This document shows positions 1-5,975 of a DNA stretch of 6,574 nucleotides, piece after piece. Made by a program: the position numbers and the translations under genes. Source of the stretch: Streptosporangiaceae bacterium (GTDB lineage Bacteria; Actinomycetota; Actinomycetes; Streptosporangiales; Streptosporangiaceae); the NCBI GenBank assembly GCA_030045175.1, contig JASIBM010000448.1:1-6574 (forward strand), written 5' to 3'. Position 1 is the first letter of the stretch, and the number at the start of each line of letters is the position of its first letter. Under the pieces are notes generated by a model. That model was not told the origin of the DNA, searched no databases, and saw only the letters and a program-made list of their open reading frames with translations.

Positions 1-76
1 GGTGCCGCCTGGGCGCCGGAGCGCAGCGACAAGTCCAGGCGGCACCTTAAGGGCGCCCCGGAGGCGAGCGGGAAGA
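1..76. repeat. 76-bp direct repeat, copy 1, with internal 12-bp inverted repeat
   Basis: This stretch is repeated without mismatch at 129-204, so the repeat period is 128 bp. It may begin before the window edge. Inside it, positions 1-12 (GGTGCCGCCTGG) and 35-46 (CCAGGCGGCACC) are perfect reverse complements separated by 22 nt. The right arm is followed by TTAAGGGCGCCCC and then a GCGAGCGGGAAG motif at 64-75. It lies beyond the 3' end of the leftward fprA gene. It is noncoding as far as I can see and could be a mobile or REP-type intergenic repeat, a transcription-end hairpin, or both. Confidence 0.9.
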
Positions 77-128
77 CCTGCGCGAGCGAGCCGAAGGCGA
101 GCCGAGCGCGAGCGAGCCGCAGGGGCGC
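77..128. other. GAGCGAGC-rich spacer between the 76-bp repeats
   Basis: The spacer between the two 76-bp repeats is made largely of GCGAGC-type words. It includes CTGCGCGAGCGAG at 78-90 followed, after 5 nt, by GGCGAGC at 96-102. The same arrangement with the same 5-nt spacing occurs at 1748-1772, downstream of dxs. I see no credible gene or promoter here, only low-complexity intergenic repeat sequence. Confidence 0.6.
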
Positions 129-174
129 GGTGCCGCCTGGGCGCCGGAGCGCAGCGACAAGTCCAGGCGGCACC
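129..174 (-). terminator. Candidate hairpin terminator downstream of fprA
   Basis: In the leftward transcript, a 12-bp perfect GC-rich stem (arms 129-140 and 163-174, 22-nt loop) forms about 47 nt after the fprA stop. A second identical hairpin follows at 1-46. Neither has a U-tract, which is common for actinobacterial terminators, so the assignment rests on stem strength and position only. The hairpin may instead belong to a repeat element with no terminator role. Confidence 0.4.
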
Positions 175-204
175 TTAAGGGCGCCCCGGAGGCGAGCGGG
201 AAGA
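129..204. repeat. 76-bp direct repeat, copy 2, with internal 12-bp inverted repeat
   Basis: This copy is identical over 76 bp to positions 1-76. The flanks diverge at once: CCTGCG follows copy 1 and GCAGCG follows copy 2. The inverted-repeat arms are 129-140 and 163-174. The copy ends 16 bp before the fprA stop codon, and another GCGAGCGGGAAG word (208-219) fills most of that gap. Perfect identity implies recent duplication or strong homogenisation. Confidence 0.9.
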
Positions 205-220
205 GCAGCGAGCGGGAAGC

Positions 221-1678
221 TCAGCTCAGGCCGCAGGCGGCGTGGATGTCGGCGCGGCTGGCCAGCTTGACCCTGGCGCCACGGTCGAGCGCCGCGGCGA
301 GCTCACGCTCGGCGGTCTCGATCTTCAGCCAGTCGTCGTAACTGACCGGCTTGATGCCGCGCTCGGCGAGCAAGCTGGCGAAGGGCGCCGACCAGGCGAC
401 CCGGGCTTCGCCCGCCCCGTCTGCCGGGTCGGCCTCGGGCAACCTGAGCAGGCCGGGCCTGGGCAGCTGCACGTCGCCGGGACCGGGCCCGCCGGCAAGG
501 TCGGCGAGCAGGCCGCGCACGGTCTGGGCCGCGTCGGACTTGTTGGTCCCGATCACGCCAGTCGGCCCGCGCTTCAGCCAGCCAGCGACGTACTCCCCGG
601 GCAGCGGCTGGCCATCGGGGCCGAGCACGCGACCCTCGGCGTTCGGCACGGTGTGCGAGCGGTCATCGAACGGCACGCCGGGTAGCGGCACGCTCTGGTA
701 CCCGACGCTGCGCAGCACCATCTGGACGGCCAGCGTCTCGTGCTGTCCGGTCCCGGTCAGGCGCCCGTCGGCATCGAGCCGAGTGCGCTCGACAGTCAGT
801 CCCTCCACCCGTTGCGACCCGAGGATCTGCGTCGGCGCCAGCCAGAAGCGAACCGTCAGCCTGCGTGCCGCGCCAGCCGGCGACCGCCCGGCCCAGTCGC
901 TGATCACCGCGTAGTTGCCGCGCACGTGCCGGTCGCTGGCGACGAGCCTGGAGCTCTCGCCGCTGGCGTCGAACGCGTCGAGGTCCGCCTCGCCCGCGCC
1001 GACGACCACGTCTACCCCGGCGAGCTCGCCTAGCTCGCGTAGTTCCTTGGTGGTGAACTTGGCTTGCGCCGGGCCACGCCTGCCGATCATGTGCACCTCG
1101 CGGACCTTGCTCGCGAACAGGGCGTCGAGCACCGGCTGTGACACGTCGGTCTCGGCAAGCTCGGCCGGCTCGCGGATCAAGATCCGCGCGACGTCCACGG
1201 CCACGTTCCCGACCCCGATCACCGCCACCGACTCTGCGTCCAGGGCGAACCTGTCCGGGTCCATGTCCGGGTGCCCGCAGTACCAGTTGACGAAGTCGGT
1301 GGCCGCGTAGCTTCCCGGCAGGTCCTCACCTGGTATCCCGAGCCGCCGGTCGCGCATCGCGCCGGTCGCGTAGACGACCGCGTCATAACAGGACAGCAGG
1401 TCATCTCTGGTCACGTCCTGGCCGAGGTGCACGGCACCGATGAACCTGACGCCCTCGTGCTCGAGTACGCCCCGCAGGTAATCGGCGATCGACTTGATCG
1501 ACTTGTGGTCTGGCGCCACGCCGTAGCGCACGAGGCCGTACGGCGTGGGCAGCCGGTCAAGCACATCCACGCGGACACTACACGGGTGGTCCAGCGCCGC
1601 GCCCTGCTTGATCAGGGCCTCGGCCGTGTACAGGCCGGCCGGGCCCGAGCCGATCACGGCGACGTTGAGCGTATTCAT
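221..1678 (-). CDS. fprA: FprA-type NADPH:ferredoxin (adrenodoxin-like) reductase
   Basis: This cytoplasmic FAD enzyme moves electrons from NADPH to ferredoxins, which in turn serve P450s and Fe-S enzymes. With the start chosen here it has 485 aa, slightly longer than Mycobacterium FprA (about 456). Visible motifs are the FAD-binding GSGPAG (10-15), the family signature LVRYGVAPDH (49-58), the NADP-binding GVGNVAVD (155-162), GRRG (199-202) with two Arg expected to grip the NADP 2'-phosphate, and the C-terminal FAD motif around GPTGVIGTN (371-379). The tail ends in the family-like RVKLAS. A Gly/Pro/Ala-rich stretch at about 396-428 looks like a variable insertion. An in-frame ATG at 1720 would add 14 Arg-rich residues before the FAD motif; ATG 1678 is preferred because it puts the Rossmann strand near residue 5, as in the family. 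No clear Shine-Dalgarno precedes either start. It follows dxs on the same strand after 117 bp and is probably cotranscribed. The electron partner is unknown. Confidence 0.93.
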   Translation of the reverse strand: MNTLNVAVIGSGPAGLYTAEALIKQGAALDHPCSVRVDVLDRLPTPYGLVRYGVAPDHKSIKSIADYLRGVLEHEGVRFIGAVHLGQDVTRDDLLSCYDAVVYATGAMRDRRLGIPGEDLPGSYAATDFVNWYCGHPDMDPDRFALDAESVAVIGVGNVAVDVARILIREPAELAETDVSQPVLDALFASKVREVHMIGRRGPAQAKFTTKELRELGELAGVDVVVGAGEADLDAFDASGESSRLVASDRHVRGNYAVISDWAGRSPAGAARRLTVRFWLAPTQILGSQRVEGLTVERTRLDADGRLTGTGQHETLAVQMVLRSVGYQSVPLPGVPFDDRSHTVPNAEGRVLGPDGQPLPGEYVAGWLKRGPTGVIGTNKSDAAQTVRGLLADLAGGPGPGDVQLPRPGLLRLPEADPADGAGEARVAWSAPFASLLAERGIKPVSYDDWLKIETAERELAAALDRGARVKLASRADIHAACGLS

Positions 1679-1685
1679 AACCGCG

Positions 1686-1691
1686 ATTCTG
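1686..1691 (-). promoter_or_regulatory. Weak -10-like hexamer just upstream of fprA ATG
   Basis: On the minus strand, CAGAAT is followed by 7 nt (CGCGGTT) and then the fprA ATG at 1678. The geometry matches the better leaderless-type promoter of the propeller gene at 3926-3931, where TAGGCT is followed by TGCGGTT and a GTG. There is no convincing -35 and the first -10 base is not T, so this is only a hint that fprA could also be transcribed separately from dxs. Confidence 0.2.
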
Positions 1692-1747
1692 CACCGTCCC
1701 GCGCAGTGACGCGGACGCATCCGCCCCCAACGGTCGCTGAACCGCAG

Positions 1748-1790
1748 CTGCGCGAGCGAGTCAACGGCGAGCGGGAAGAAGCGGGAAGAA
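1748..1790. repeat. Dispersed GCGAGC/GCGGGAAG repeat in the dxs-fprA gap
   Basis: The gap between dxs and fprA contains CTGCGCGAGCGAG (1748-1760), GGCGAGC (1766-1772), one exact GCGAGCGGGAAG (1767-1778), and a tandem 10-bp GCGGGAAGAA twice (1771-1780 and 1781-1790). The first two words keep the order and 5-nt spacing seen at 78-102, and the third recurs at 64-75, 192-203 and 208-219. The block ends 5 bp before the dxs stop codon, so like the other copies it sits at a gene's 3' end. No strong hairpin is evident. Confidence 0.65.
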
Positions 1791-1795
1791 GGGCG

Positions 1796-3748
1796 TCAGT
1801 CCTGGTGCGAGACCAGGTCAGGGGTCAGCTTGACCACGGCCTCGCTGATCGCGCGGGCCAGGTGCTGGGGCTCGAGCCCGGCCTCAGCCAGGATCTCGGG
1901 TCGCTCGCCGTGCCCGATGAACTCCTGCGGCAGGCCGAACACCCGGAGCGGGGTGTCGACCTCCCGCTCGCGCAGCAGCCTGGCGACCGCGTCGCCAAAC
2001 CCGCCTACGGTGCCGTTGTCCTCGACGGTCACGACCAGGCGGTGCCGGGCGGCGGCGTCGGCAAGCGCAGGATCGACCGGCTTGACCCAGCGCGGGTCGA
2101 CCGCCGTGACGCCGATGCCCTGATCGGCCAGGCGCCCGGCCACGGCGATGGCGACCTGAGCCATCGGCCCGGCGGCCACGAGCAGGACATCCTGGCCGGT
2201 CCCGGTGCCCGGCTCAACGAGCACGTCCATGCCGCCCAGGCTCCCGATCGCGGGCTGCTCGTCGGCGACCGTGCCGCGCGGGAACCTGATCGCCGTGGGG
2301 CCGTCGCTCACCGTGACCGCCTCGCGCAGCAGTTCGGTCAGCCTGGTGGCGTCGCGCGGCACCGCGACCTTCATCCCCGGCACGAGCTGCAGCAACGAGC
2401 CGTCCCACATGCCGTGATGGCTGGCCCCGTCCGGGCCGGTGATCCCGGCCCGGTCGAGCACGAAGGTGACGGGCAGCCGGTGCATCGCCACGTCCATGAG
2501 CACCTGGTCGAACGCCCGGTTCAGGAACGTCGAGTAGATCGCCACGACCGGGTGCATGCCGCCGAGCGCCAGCCCGGCGGCGCTGGCGACCGCATGCTGC
2601 TCGGCGATGCCCACATCGAACACCCGATCGGGGTAGGCCGCGGCGAAGGCGTGCAGCCCGGTCGGATGCAACATCGCCGCAGTGATCGCCACGACGTCCG
2701 GCCTGCGGGCGCCGATCGCCACCATCTCGTCGGCGAAGACCGCGGTCCACCCCCGACTCGCAGGCTGGGCCGCCGCGCCGACCGGCGTGGTGGTGACGAC
2801 GCTCGGCCGGGCCGCCCCGTTCATGTGGACAGGGGCTCCGGGCGATACCTGATGCAGGCAGTCCTCGTCGTTCTCCTCGGCTAGCTGGTAGCCGCGGCCC
2901 TTCTGGGTGATCACGTGCACGAGGACCGGGCCGCCGAAGTCCCTGGCGCGGCCGAGTGCGTACTCCACCGCCTGCTCGTCGTGGCCGTCCACCGGGCCGA
3001 GGTACTTGAGCCCGAGGTCTTCGAACAGCACCTGGGGCTGAAGCACGTCCTTCAGGCCCTTCTTGATGCCGTGCAGCGTCTCGAACAGCGGCGGGCCGAC
3101 CAGCGGGGTGTGCGAGAGCGTGGTCTTGATCAGGTCGAGCACCTGCTCATACCGCTGCGACACGCGCACGGTGGCCAGATGGTCGGCCAGCCCGCCGATG
3201 GTCGGCTGGTAGGACCGGCCATTGTCGTTGACCACGATGACGACGGGCCTGTCCTTGGCCGCGGCGATATTGTTCAGCGCCTCCCAGGCCATGCCGCCGG
3301 TCAGCGCCCCGTCGCCGATCACGGCCACGACCCGGCGGCGCGTCTCACCGCGCAGCCCCATCGCCTTGGCCAGCCCGTCGGCGTAGGACAAGCTGGTGGA
3401 GGCGTGTGAGTTCTCCACCCAGTCGTGCTCGGATTCCGCCCGGTTAGGGTACCCAGACACCCCGCCGCGCTGGCGCAGCCGCCCGAACCCGGCCATCCGG
3501 CCGGTCAGCAGCTTGTGCACGTAGGACTGGTGACCGGTGTCCCACACGATCTGATCGGCCGGTGAGTCGAACACCCGGTGCAAGGCGATGGTGAGCTCGA
3601 CCACGCCCAGGTTCGGGCCGAGATGACCGCCGTTGCGGCTGACGGCCTCGATCAGGAAATCACGGATCTCGCCAGCGAGCACAGGCAGTTCCTCGGGGCG
3701 GAGCGCCTTGACGTCTCGCGGGCTGGCGATCGACTCAATCAGTGTCAC
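1796..3748 (-). CDS. dxs: 1-deoxy-D-xylulose-5-phosphate synthase
   Basis: This thiamine-diphosphate enzyme condenses pyruvate with glyceraldehyde-3-phosphate to DXP, the first step of the MEP isoprenoid pathway and a branch to thiamine and pyridoxal. It has 650 aa, the usual length for actinobacteria. Visible motifs are H42 in GGHLGPNLGVVELT, DTGHQSYVHK (70-79), YPNRAESEHDWVENSHAS (100-117), the ThDP/Mg motif GDGALTGGMAWEALNN (145-160) with N174 completing it, GPVDGHD (251-257), and the catalytic Glu E383 in GIAEQHAV. The pyrimidine-domain GPDGASHHG and a transketolase C-terminal domain follow. All expected active-site residues appear present. The start is GTG 3748, because AGGAG lies 7 nt upstream and the protein then begins VTLIESIASP like its relatives; an in-frame GTG at 3778 would add 10 residues without a good ribosome site. 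fprA follows in the same direction. Many actinomycetes carry two dxs genes, and I cannot tell whether this is the main copy. Confidence 0.97.
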   Translation of the reverse strand: MTLIESIASPRDVKALRPEELPVLAGEIRDFLIEAVSRNGGHLGPNLGVVELTIALHRVFDSPADQIVWDTGHQSYVHKLLTGRMAGFGRLRQRGGVSGYPNRAESEHDWVENSHASTSLSYADGLAKAMGLRGETRRRVVAVIGDGALTGGMAWEALNNIAAAKDRPVVIVVNDNGRSYQPTIGGLADHLATVRVSQRYEQVLDLIKTTLSHTPLVGPPLFETLHGIKKGLKDVLQPQVLFEDLGLKYLGPVDGHDEQAVEYALGRARDFGGPVLVHVITQKGRGYQLAEENDEDCLHQVSPGAPVHMNGAARPSVVTTTPVGAAAQPASRGWTAVFADEMVAIGARRPDVVAITAAMLHPTGLHAFAAAYPDRVFDVGIAEQHAVASAAGLALGGMHPVVAIYSTFLNRAFDQVLMDVAMHRLPVTFVLDRAGITGPDGASHHGMWDGSLLQLVPGMKVAVPRDATRLTELLREAVTVSDGPTAIRFPRGTVADEQPAIGSLGGMDVLVEPGTGTGQDVLLVAAGPMAQVAIAVAGRLADQGIGVTAVDPRWVKPVDPALADAAARHRLVVTVEDNGTVGGFGDAVARLLREREVDTPLRVFGLPQEFIGHGERPEILAEAGLEPQHLARAISEAVVKLTPDLVSHQD

Positions 3749-3755
3749 GTGGTGG

Positions 3756-3760
3756 CTCCT
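3756..3760 (-). promoter_or_regulatory. Ribosome binding site of dxs
   Basis: On the minus strand AGGAG occurs 7 nt before the GTG at 3748. It is the only strong Shine-Dalgarno match near the possible dxs starts and decides the start choice over the upstream in-frame GTG codons at 3778 and 3763. Confidence 0.8.
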
Positions 3761-3841
3761 CACAGTCGTCGCTGTCACCGGCGGGCATTCGGCCTGTACT
3801 GAGGCTCCGGGGGTCGTCCCAGGCTGGCACCGCCGGGAGCG

Positions 3842-3856
3842 AACCTAACGAGTGTA
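3842..3856 (-). promoter_or_regulatory. Candidate -10 elements for dxs
   Basis: In the gap between the divergent genes the minus strand carries TACACT (3856-3851) and TAGGTT (3847-3842), both fitting the actinobacterial TAnnnT -10 pattern, about 95 to 105 nt upstream of the dxs GTG. Neither has a convincing TTGACA-like -35 at 16 to 18 nt. If one is used, dxs mRNA has a leader of roughly 90 nt, in which I see no recognised riboswitch core. Confidence 0.25.
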
Positions 3857-3900
3857 TTTCGCGTGCCGCGCTCCATGTGCGCCGCGTCGCCCATCATGAC

Positions 3901-3941
3901 CAGACACGAACGTAGACGCCCCCGCTAGGCTTGCGGTTGTG
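3901..3941 (+). promoter_or_regulatory. Candidate promoter of a leaderless transcript for the propeller gene
   Basis: TAGGCT at 3926-3931 matches the TAnnnT -10 consensus and ends 7 nt before the GTG at 3939-3941, so transcription would begin at or within a base or two of the start codon. A half-matching -35, CAGACA (3901-3906, sharing GACA with the consensus), lies 19 nt upstream, slightly farther than usual. No Shine-Dalgarno sequence precedes the GTG, which fits leaderless initiation, a common mode in actinobacteria. Confidence 0.5.
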
Positions 3942-5057
3942 CCCCCCCGTCCGCACGTGCTGACCAAGCGCCTCATTGCCAGGCACCTCGCCGACAAGCG
4001 AATCGTCATCGGCGTAGCCACCCTCACCGTCGCCGGCCTGGTGACCGCCGTGGCGCTAGCCACGCCGGTCCGCCCGGCGACCTGGAACCCGCGGTACGTG
4101 ACTCAATACCCCCCGCTGGGCAATCACAGCCAGTTCGACGCCGTTATCATCGAGGCCGGCCAGGCCTGGTTCTTCGGTGGCTCGAACGTGACGGGAGCCG
4201 GCGTTCCCGAGATCTTGTACCGGGAGAACGGGCACTGGCTCCCGTCCCCAGCCCCGCTGCCACCGGGGCTGACCAGCTGGATCACGGCTGCGAGCGCGAC
4301 GTCGGCCACCAACATGTGGGCCGTGACCCGGTTCGGCGGGTCCGTGTTGTTCTGGGACGGCATCGAGTGGACCGAGTCGTACAACGGTGGCTGGGGCACA
4401 AACAACCAGTTCACCGGCATCACCGTGGTCGGGCCGAGCAATGTCTGGCTGTTCGGCTCGACGTCGGGAGGAAACGTCGGCGCTGGCACCTGGCACCTGA
4501 CGCCGCAAGGGTGGCAGCCGATCCTCGGGGCGGCCGCCTACCTGAGCCAGGGCAGCGCGGCCGGACCGGATGACATCTGGGCGATCGGCGGCATGCGGGG
4601 GTCGATGCAGATGCTCGCGCACTACAACGGCACCGCCTGGGCTCGAGTGCGGCCGAAGGCGCTGTCCGGCTTTCAGTACAGCCACATCCTCGTGCTGTCC
4701 CCCGACGACGTGTGGGTCGCCGGATCGGTCGCGGGCCGGCCGAGGATCGGGCACTTCAACGGGCGCAGATGGACCTCACGGTCGATGCCGGGGACGCACC
4801 CGGCAACCGGGATGTGCCGGGACGGACAGGGTGGCCTGTGGGTGATCGCCAACGCGGGGACAAGCCCGTCGGAGGTCAGGCGCCTGTCGAAGTCCGGCGC
4901 CTGGTCGGTGGCCCGGGTCAGCTCGAACGCCACCAACGAGGTACTCGCGTGCGCGTCGGTTCCTGGCGACAAGGCCGCCTGGGGCGCGGGACAGGCGACC
5001 GGGCTGCAGGGAATCGGAACGGCGGCGGCCGCCTACGGGACCGGCGATGCCCCCTAG
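3939..5057 (+). CDS. Membrane-anchored or secreted Trp-repeat beta-propeller-like protein
   Basis: No specific family name or function can be given. The 372-aa product has a basic N-terminus (residues 1-21, rich in Arg/Lys), then one hydrophobic helix at about 22-41, which would be an uncleaved anchor or a long signal peptide, so the rest should be outside the membrane. That remainder carries seven repeats of about 42-50 residues with the pattern [DN]xxWxxG followed about 20 residues later by NGxxW. First Trp residues are W77, W127, W170, W214, W259, W301 and W348; second Trp residues are W100, W144, W192, W234, W278 and W322. This periodicity fits a seven-bladed propeller, a frequent binding scaffold. 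The only two cysteines, C293 and C338, lie at matching places in the last two repeats and may form a disulfide. No catalytic motif is apparent. The start is GTG 3939, next to a likely leaderless promoter. The stop overlaps the next gene by 11 bp. Confidence 0.85.
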   Translation: MPPRPHVLTKRLIARHLADKRIVIGVATLTVAGLVTAVALATPVRPATWNPRYVTQYPPLGNHSQFDAVIIEAGQAWFFGGSNVTGAGVPEILYRENGHWLPSPAPLPPGLTSWITAASATSATNMWAVTRFGGSVLFWDGIEWTESYNGGWGTNNQFTGITVVGPSNVWLFGSTSGGNVGAGTWHLTPQGWQPILGAAAYLSQGSAAGPDDIWAIGGMRGSMQMLAHYNGTAWARVRPKALSGFQYSHILVLSPDDVWVAGSVAGRPRIGHFNGRRWTSRSMPGTHPATGMCRDGQGGLWVIANAGTSPSEVRRLSKSGAWSVARVSSNATNEVLACASVPGDKAAWGAGQATGLQGIGTAAAAYGTGDAP

Positions 5058-5967
5058 CCCGCAAGCCGGGCCCATGGACGGCCGGATCTGCGTCGTCACC
5101 GGAGCCAGCTCGGGCATCGGCAAGGCGGCGTCGGTCGCGCTCGCCCGGCTCGGCGCCACGGTCGTCGGGGTCTGCCGTGACCGCGGCCGGGGCGAGTCCG
5201 CGCTGGCCGAGATCAGCGCGGCGGCCACCGGCGGCGAGCCGTCCATCGAGCTCGCCGACCTGGCCCGCGGTGATCAGGTCACGGCGCTGGCCGCACGGCT
5301 GGCGGCGTTGCCGCGCATTGACGTCCTCGTCAACAACGCGGGCCTGGTCGTCGGCACCAGGCAGCTCACCGCCGACGGCTTCGAGCACACGTTCGCGCTG
5401 AATCACCTGGCCCCGTTCTTGCTGACGAACTTGCTCCTTGACAAGCTCAAGGCCAGCGCCCCGGCGAGAATCGTGACGGTATCGTCTACCGCGCACCATG
5501 CCGCCCGGCTCGACATGGACGACCTGCGGTCGGATCGGCACTACGTGCCCATGCTCGCCTACGCCAACAGCAAGCTCGCCAACATCTTGTTCACCAGGGA
5601 GCTTGCGACCAGGCTGGAGGGCACCGGGGTGACCGCCAACTGCCTGCACCCGGGGACGGTGCGCACGAACTTCGGCCAGAGCGGCAGCGGCTGGCTGAGG
5701 ATCGGGCTCGGGATCGCCCGGCCGTTCCTGCGCTCGGCCCGATCAGGCGCACGAACCGTGGTCTACCTGGCGAGCTCGCCGGACGTCGCGGGTCAGTCCG
5801 GCGGCTACTACGTCTCGTGCAAGCGGCGCGAGCCGTCGAAGGCGGCCAGGGACGAGCGGACCGCGCGCGCCCTCTGGGACATCAGCGCCCGGCTGACCGG
5901 CCTGCTTCCGCCAGCGCATCATGATCGTGGTGGCTTTTCGTCGAATGCCCCGGTAAACCCACCGTGA
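5047..5967 (+). CDS. Short-chain dehydrogenase/reductase, retinol-dehydrogenase-like
   Basis: This is a cytoplasmic NAD(P)-dependent oxidoreductase of the classical SDR superfamily; its substrate cannot be read from sequence. It has 306 aa. Visible motifs are TGASSGIG (18-25, cofactor loop), NNAG (96-99), N119, the catalytic Ser in VSS (145-147), and YANSK (Y172, K176). An Arg at position 44 after the second strand favours NADP(H). The SKLANILFTRELA and CLHPGTVRTNF stretches resemble vertebrate RDH11-14-like SDRs and their many actinobacterial relatives. ATG 5047 overlaps the preceding stop by 11 bp and has GGGA 6 nt upstream, suggesting translational coupling; ATG 5074 (removing 9 residues) is the alternative and also gives a normal SDR N-terminus. 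After the normal family end near LTGLL (about 286), the protein carries an unusual 20-residue tail, AHHDRGGF..., encoded by the inverted repeat at 5917-5975. It is cotranscribed with the propeller gene, and the convergent transporter gene overlaps it. Confidence 0.9.
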   Translation: MPPSPQAGPMDGRICVVTGASSGIGKAASVALARLGATVVGVCRDRGRGESALAEISAAATGGEPSIELADLARGDQVTALAARLAALPRIDVLVNNAGLVVGTRQLTADGFEHTFALNHLAPFLLTNLLLDKLKASAPARIVTVSSTAHHAARLDMDDLRSDRHYVPMLAYANSKLANILFTRELATRLEGTGVTANCLHPGTVRTNFGQSGSGWLRIGLGIARPFLRSARSGARTVVYLASSPDVAGQSGGYYVSCKRREPSKAARDERTARALWDISARLTGLLPPAHHDRGGFSSNAPVNPP

Positions 5968-5975
5968 TCATGGTG
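5917..5975. repeat. Inverted repeat spanning the overlap of two convergent gene ends
   Basis: Arms 5917-5933 and 5959-5975 are 17 nt each and separated by 25 nt. In the rightward RNA they pair over all 17 positions, 14 Watson-Crick and 3 G-U; in the leftward RNA the three wobble positions become A-C mismatches. Both arms contain an ATGATC/GATCAT core. The rightward SDR gene stops in the right arm (TGA 5965-5967) and the leftward transporter gene stops in the left arm (TGA at 5921-5919). It could act as a terminator, mainly for the rightward transcript, or be a REP-like palindromic insertion. There is no U-tract. Confidence 0.75.

Noticed and set aside
1..204. CRISPR-like array
   Set aside because: There are only two copies, the repeat is 76 bp (too long), the single spacer is itself repetitive and low-complexity, and no cas gene is present.
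242..1310. Several plus-strand frames across fprA
   Set aside because: They are antisense shadows of a gene with FAD and NADP motifs and look like low-complexity high-GC translations.
1271..2884. Long open frame of 537 codons on the plus strand, opposite fprA and dxs
   Set aside because: It is rich in Arg, His, Asp and Gly, with no recognisable domain, and lies antisense to two genes with full sets of family motifs. Long antisense frames are expected in high-GC DNA.
3749..3841. Thiamine-pyrophosphate riboswitch in the dxs leader
   Set aside because: Dxs uses ThDP, so this was considered, but the conserved CUGAGA and related core sequences of the TPP aptamer are not present in the leader.
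4056..4754. 232-codon minus-strand frame opposite the propeller gene
   Set aside because: Its composition is Arg/Pro/Ala-rich with no motif, and the opposite strand carries a regular Trp-repeat protein with a hydrophobic anchor.
4918..5649. 243-codon minus-strand frame opposite the SDR gene
   Set aside because: It is antisense to clear SDR catalytic and cofactor motifs, with no domain of its own.
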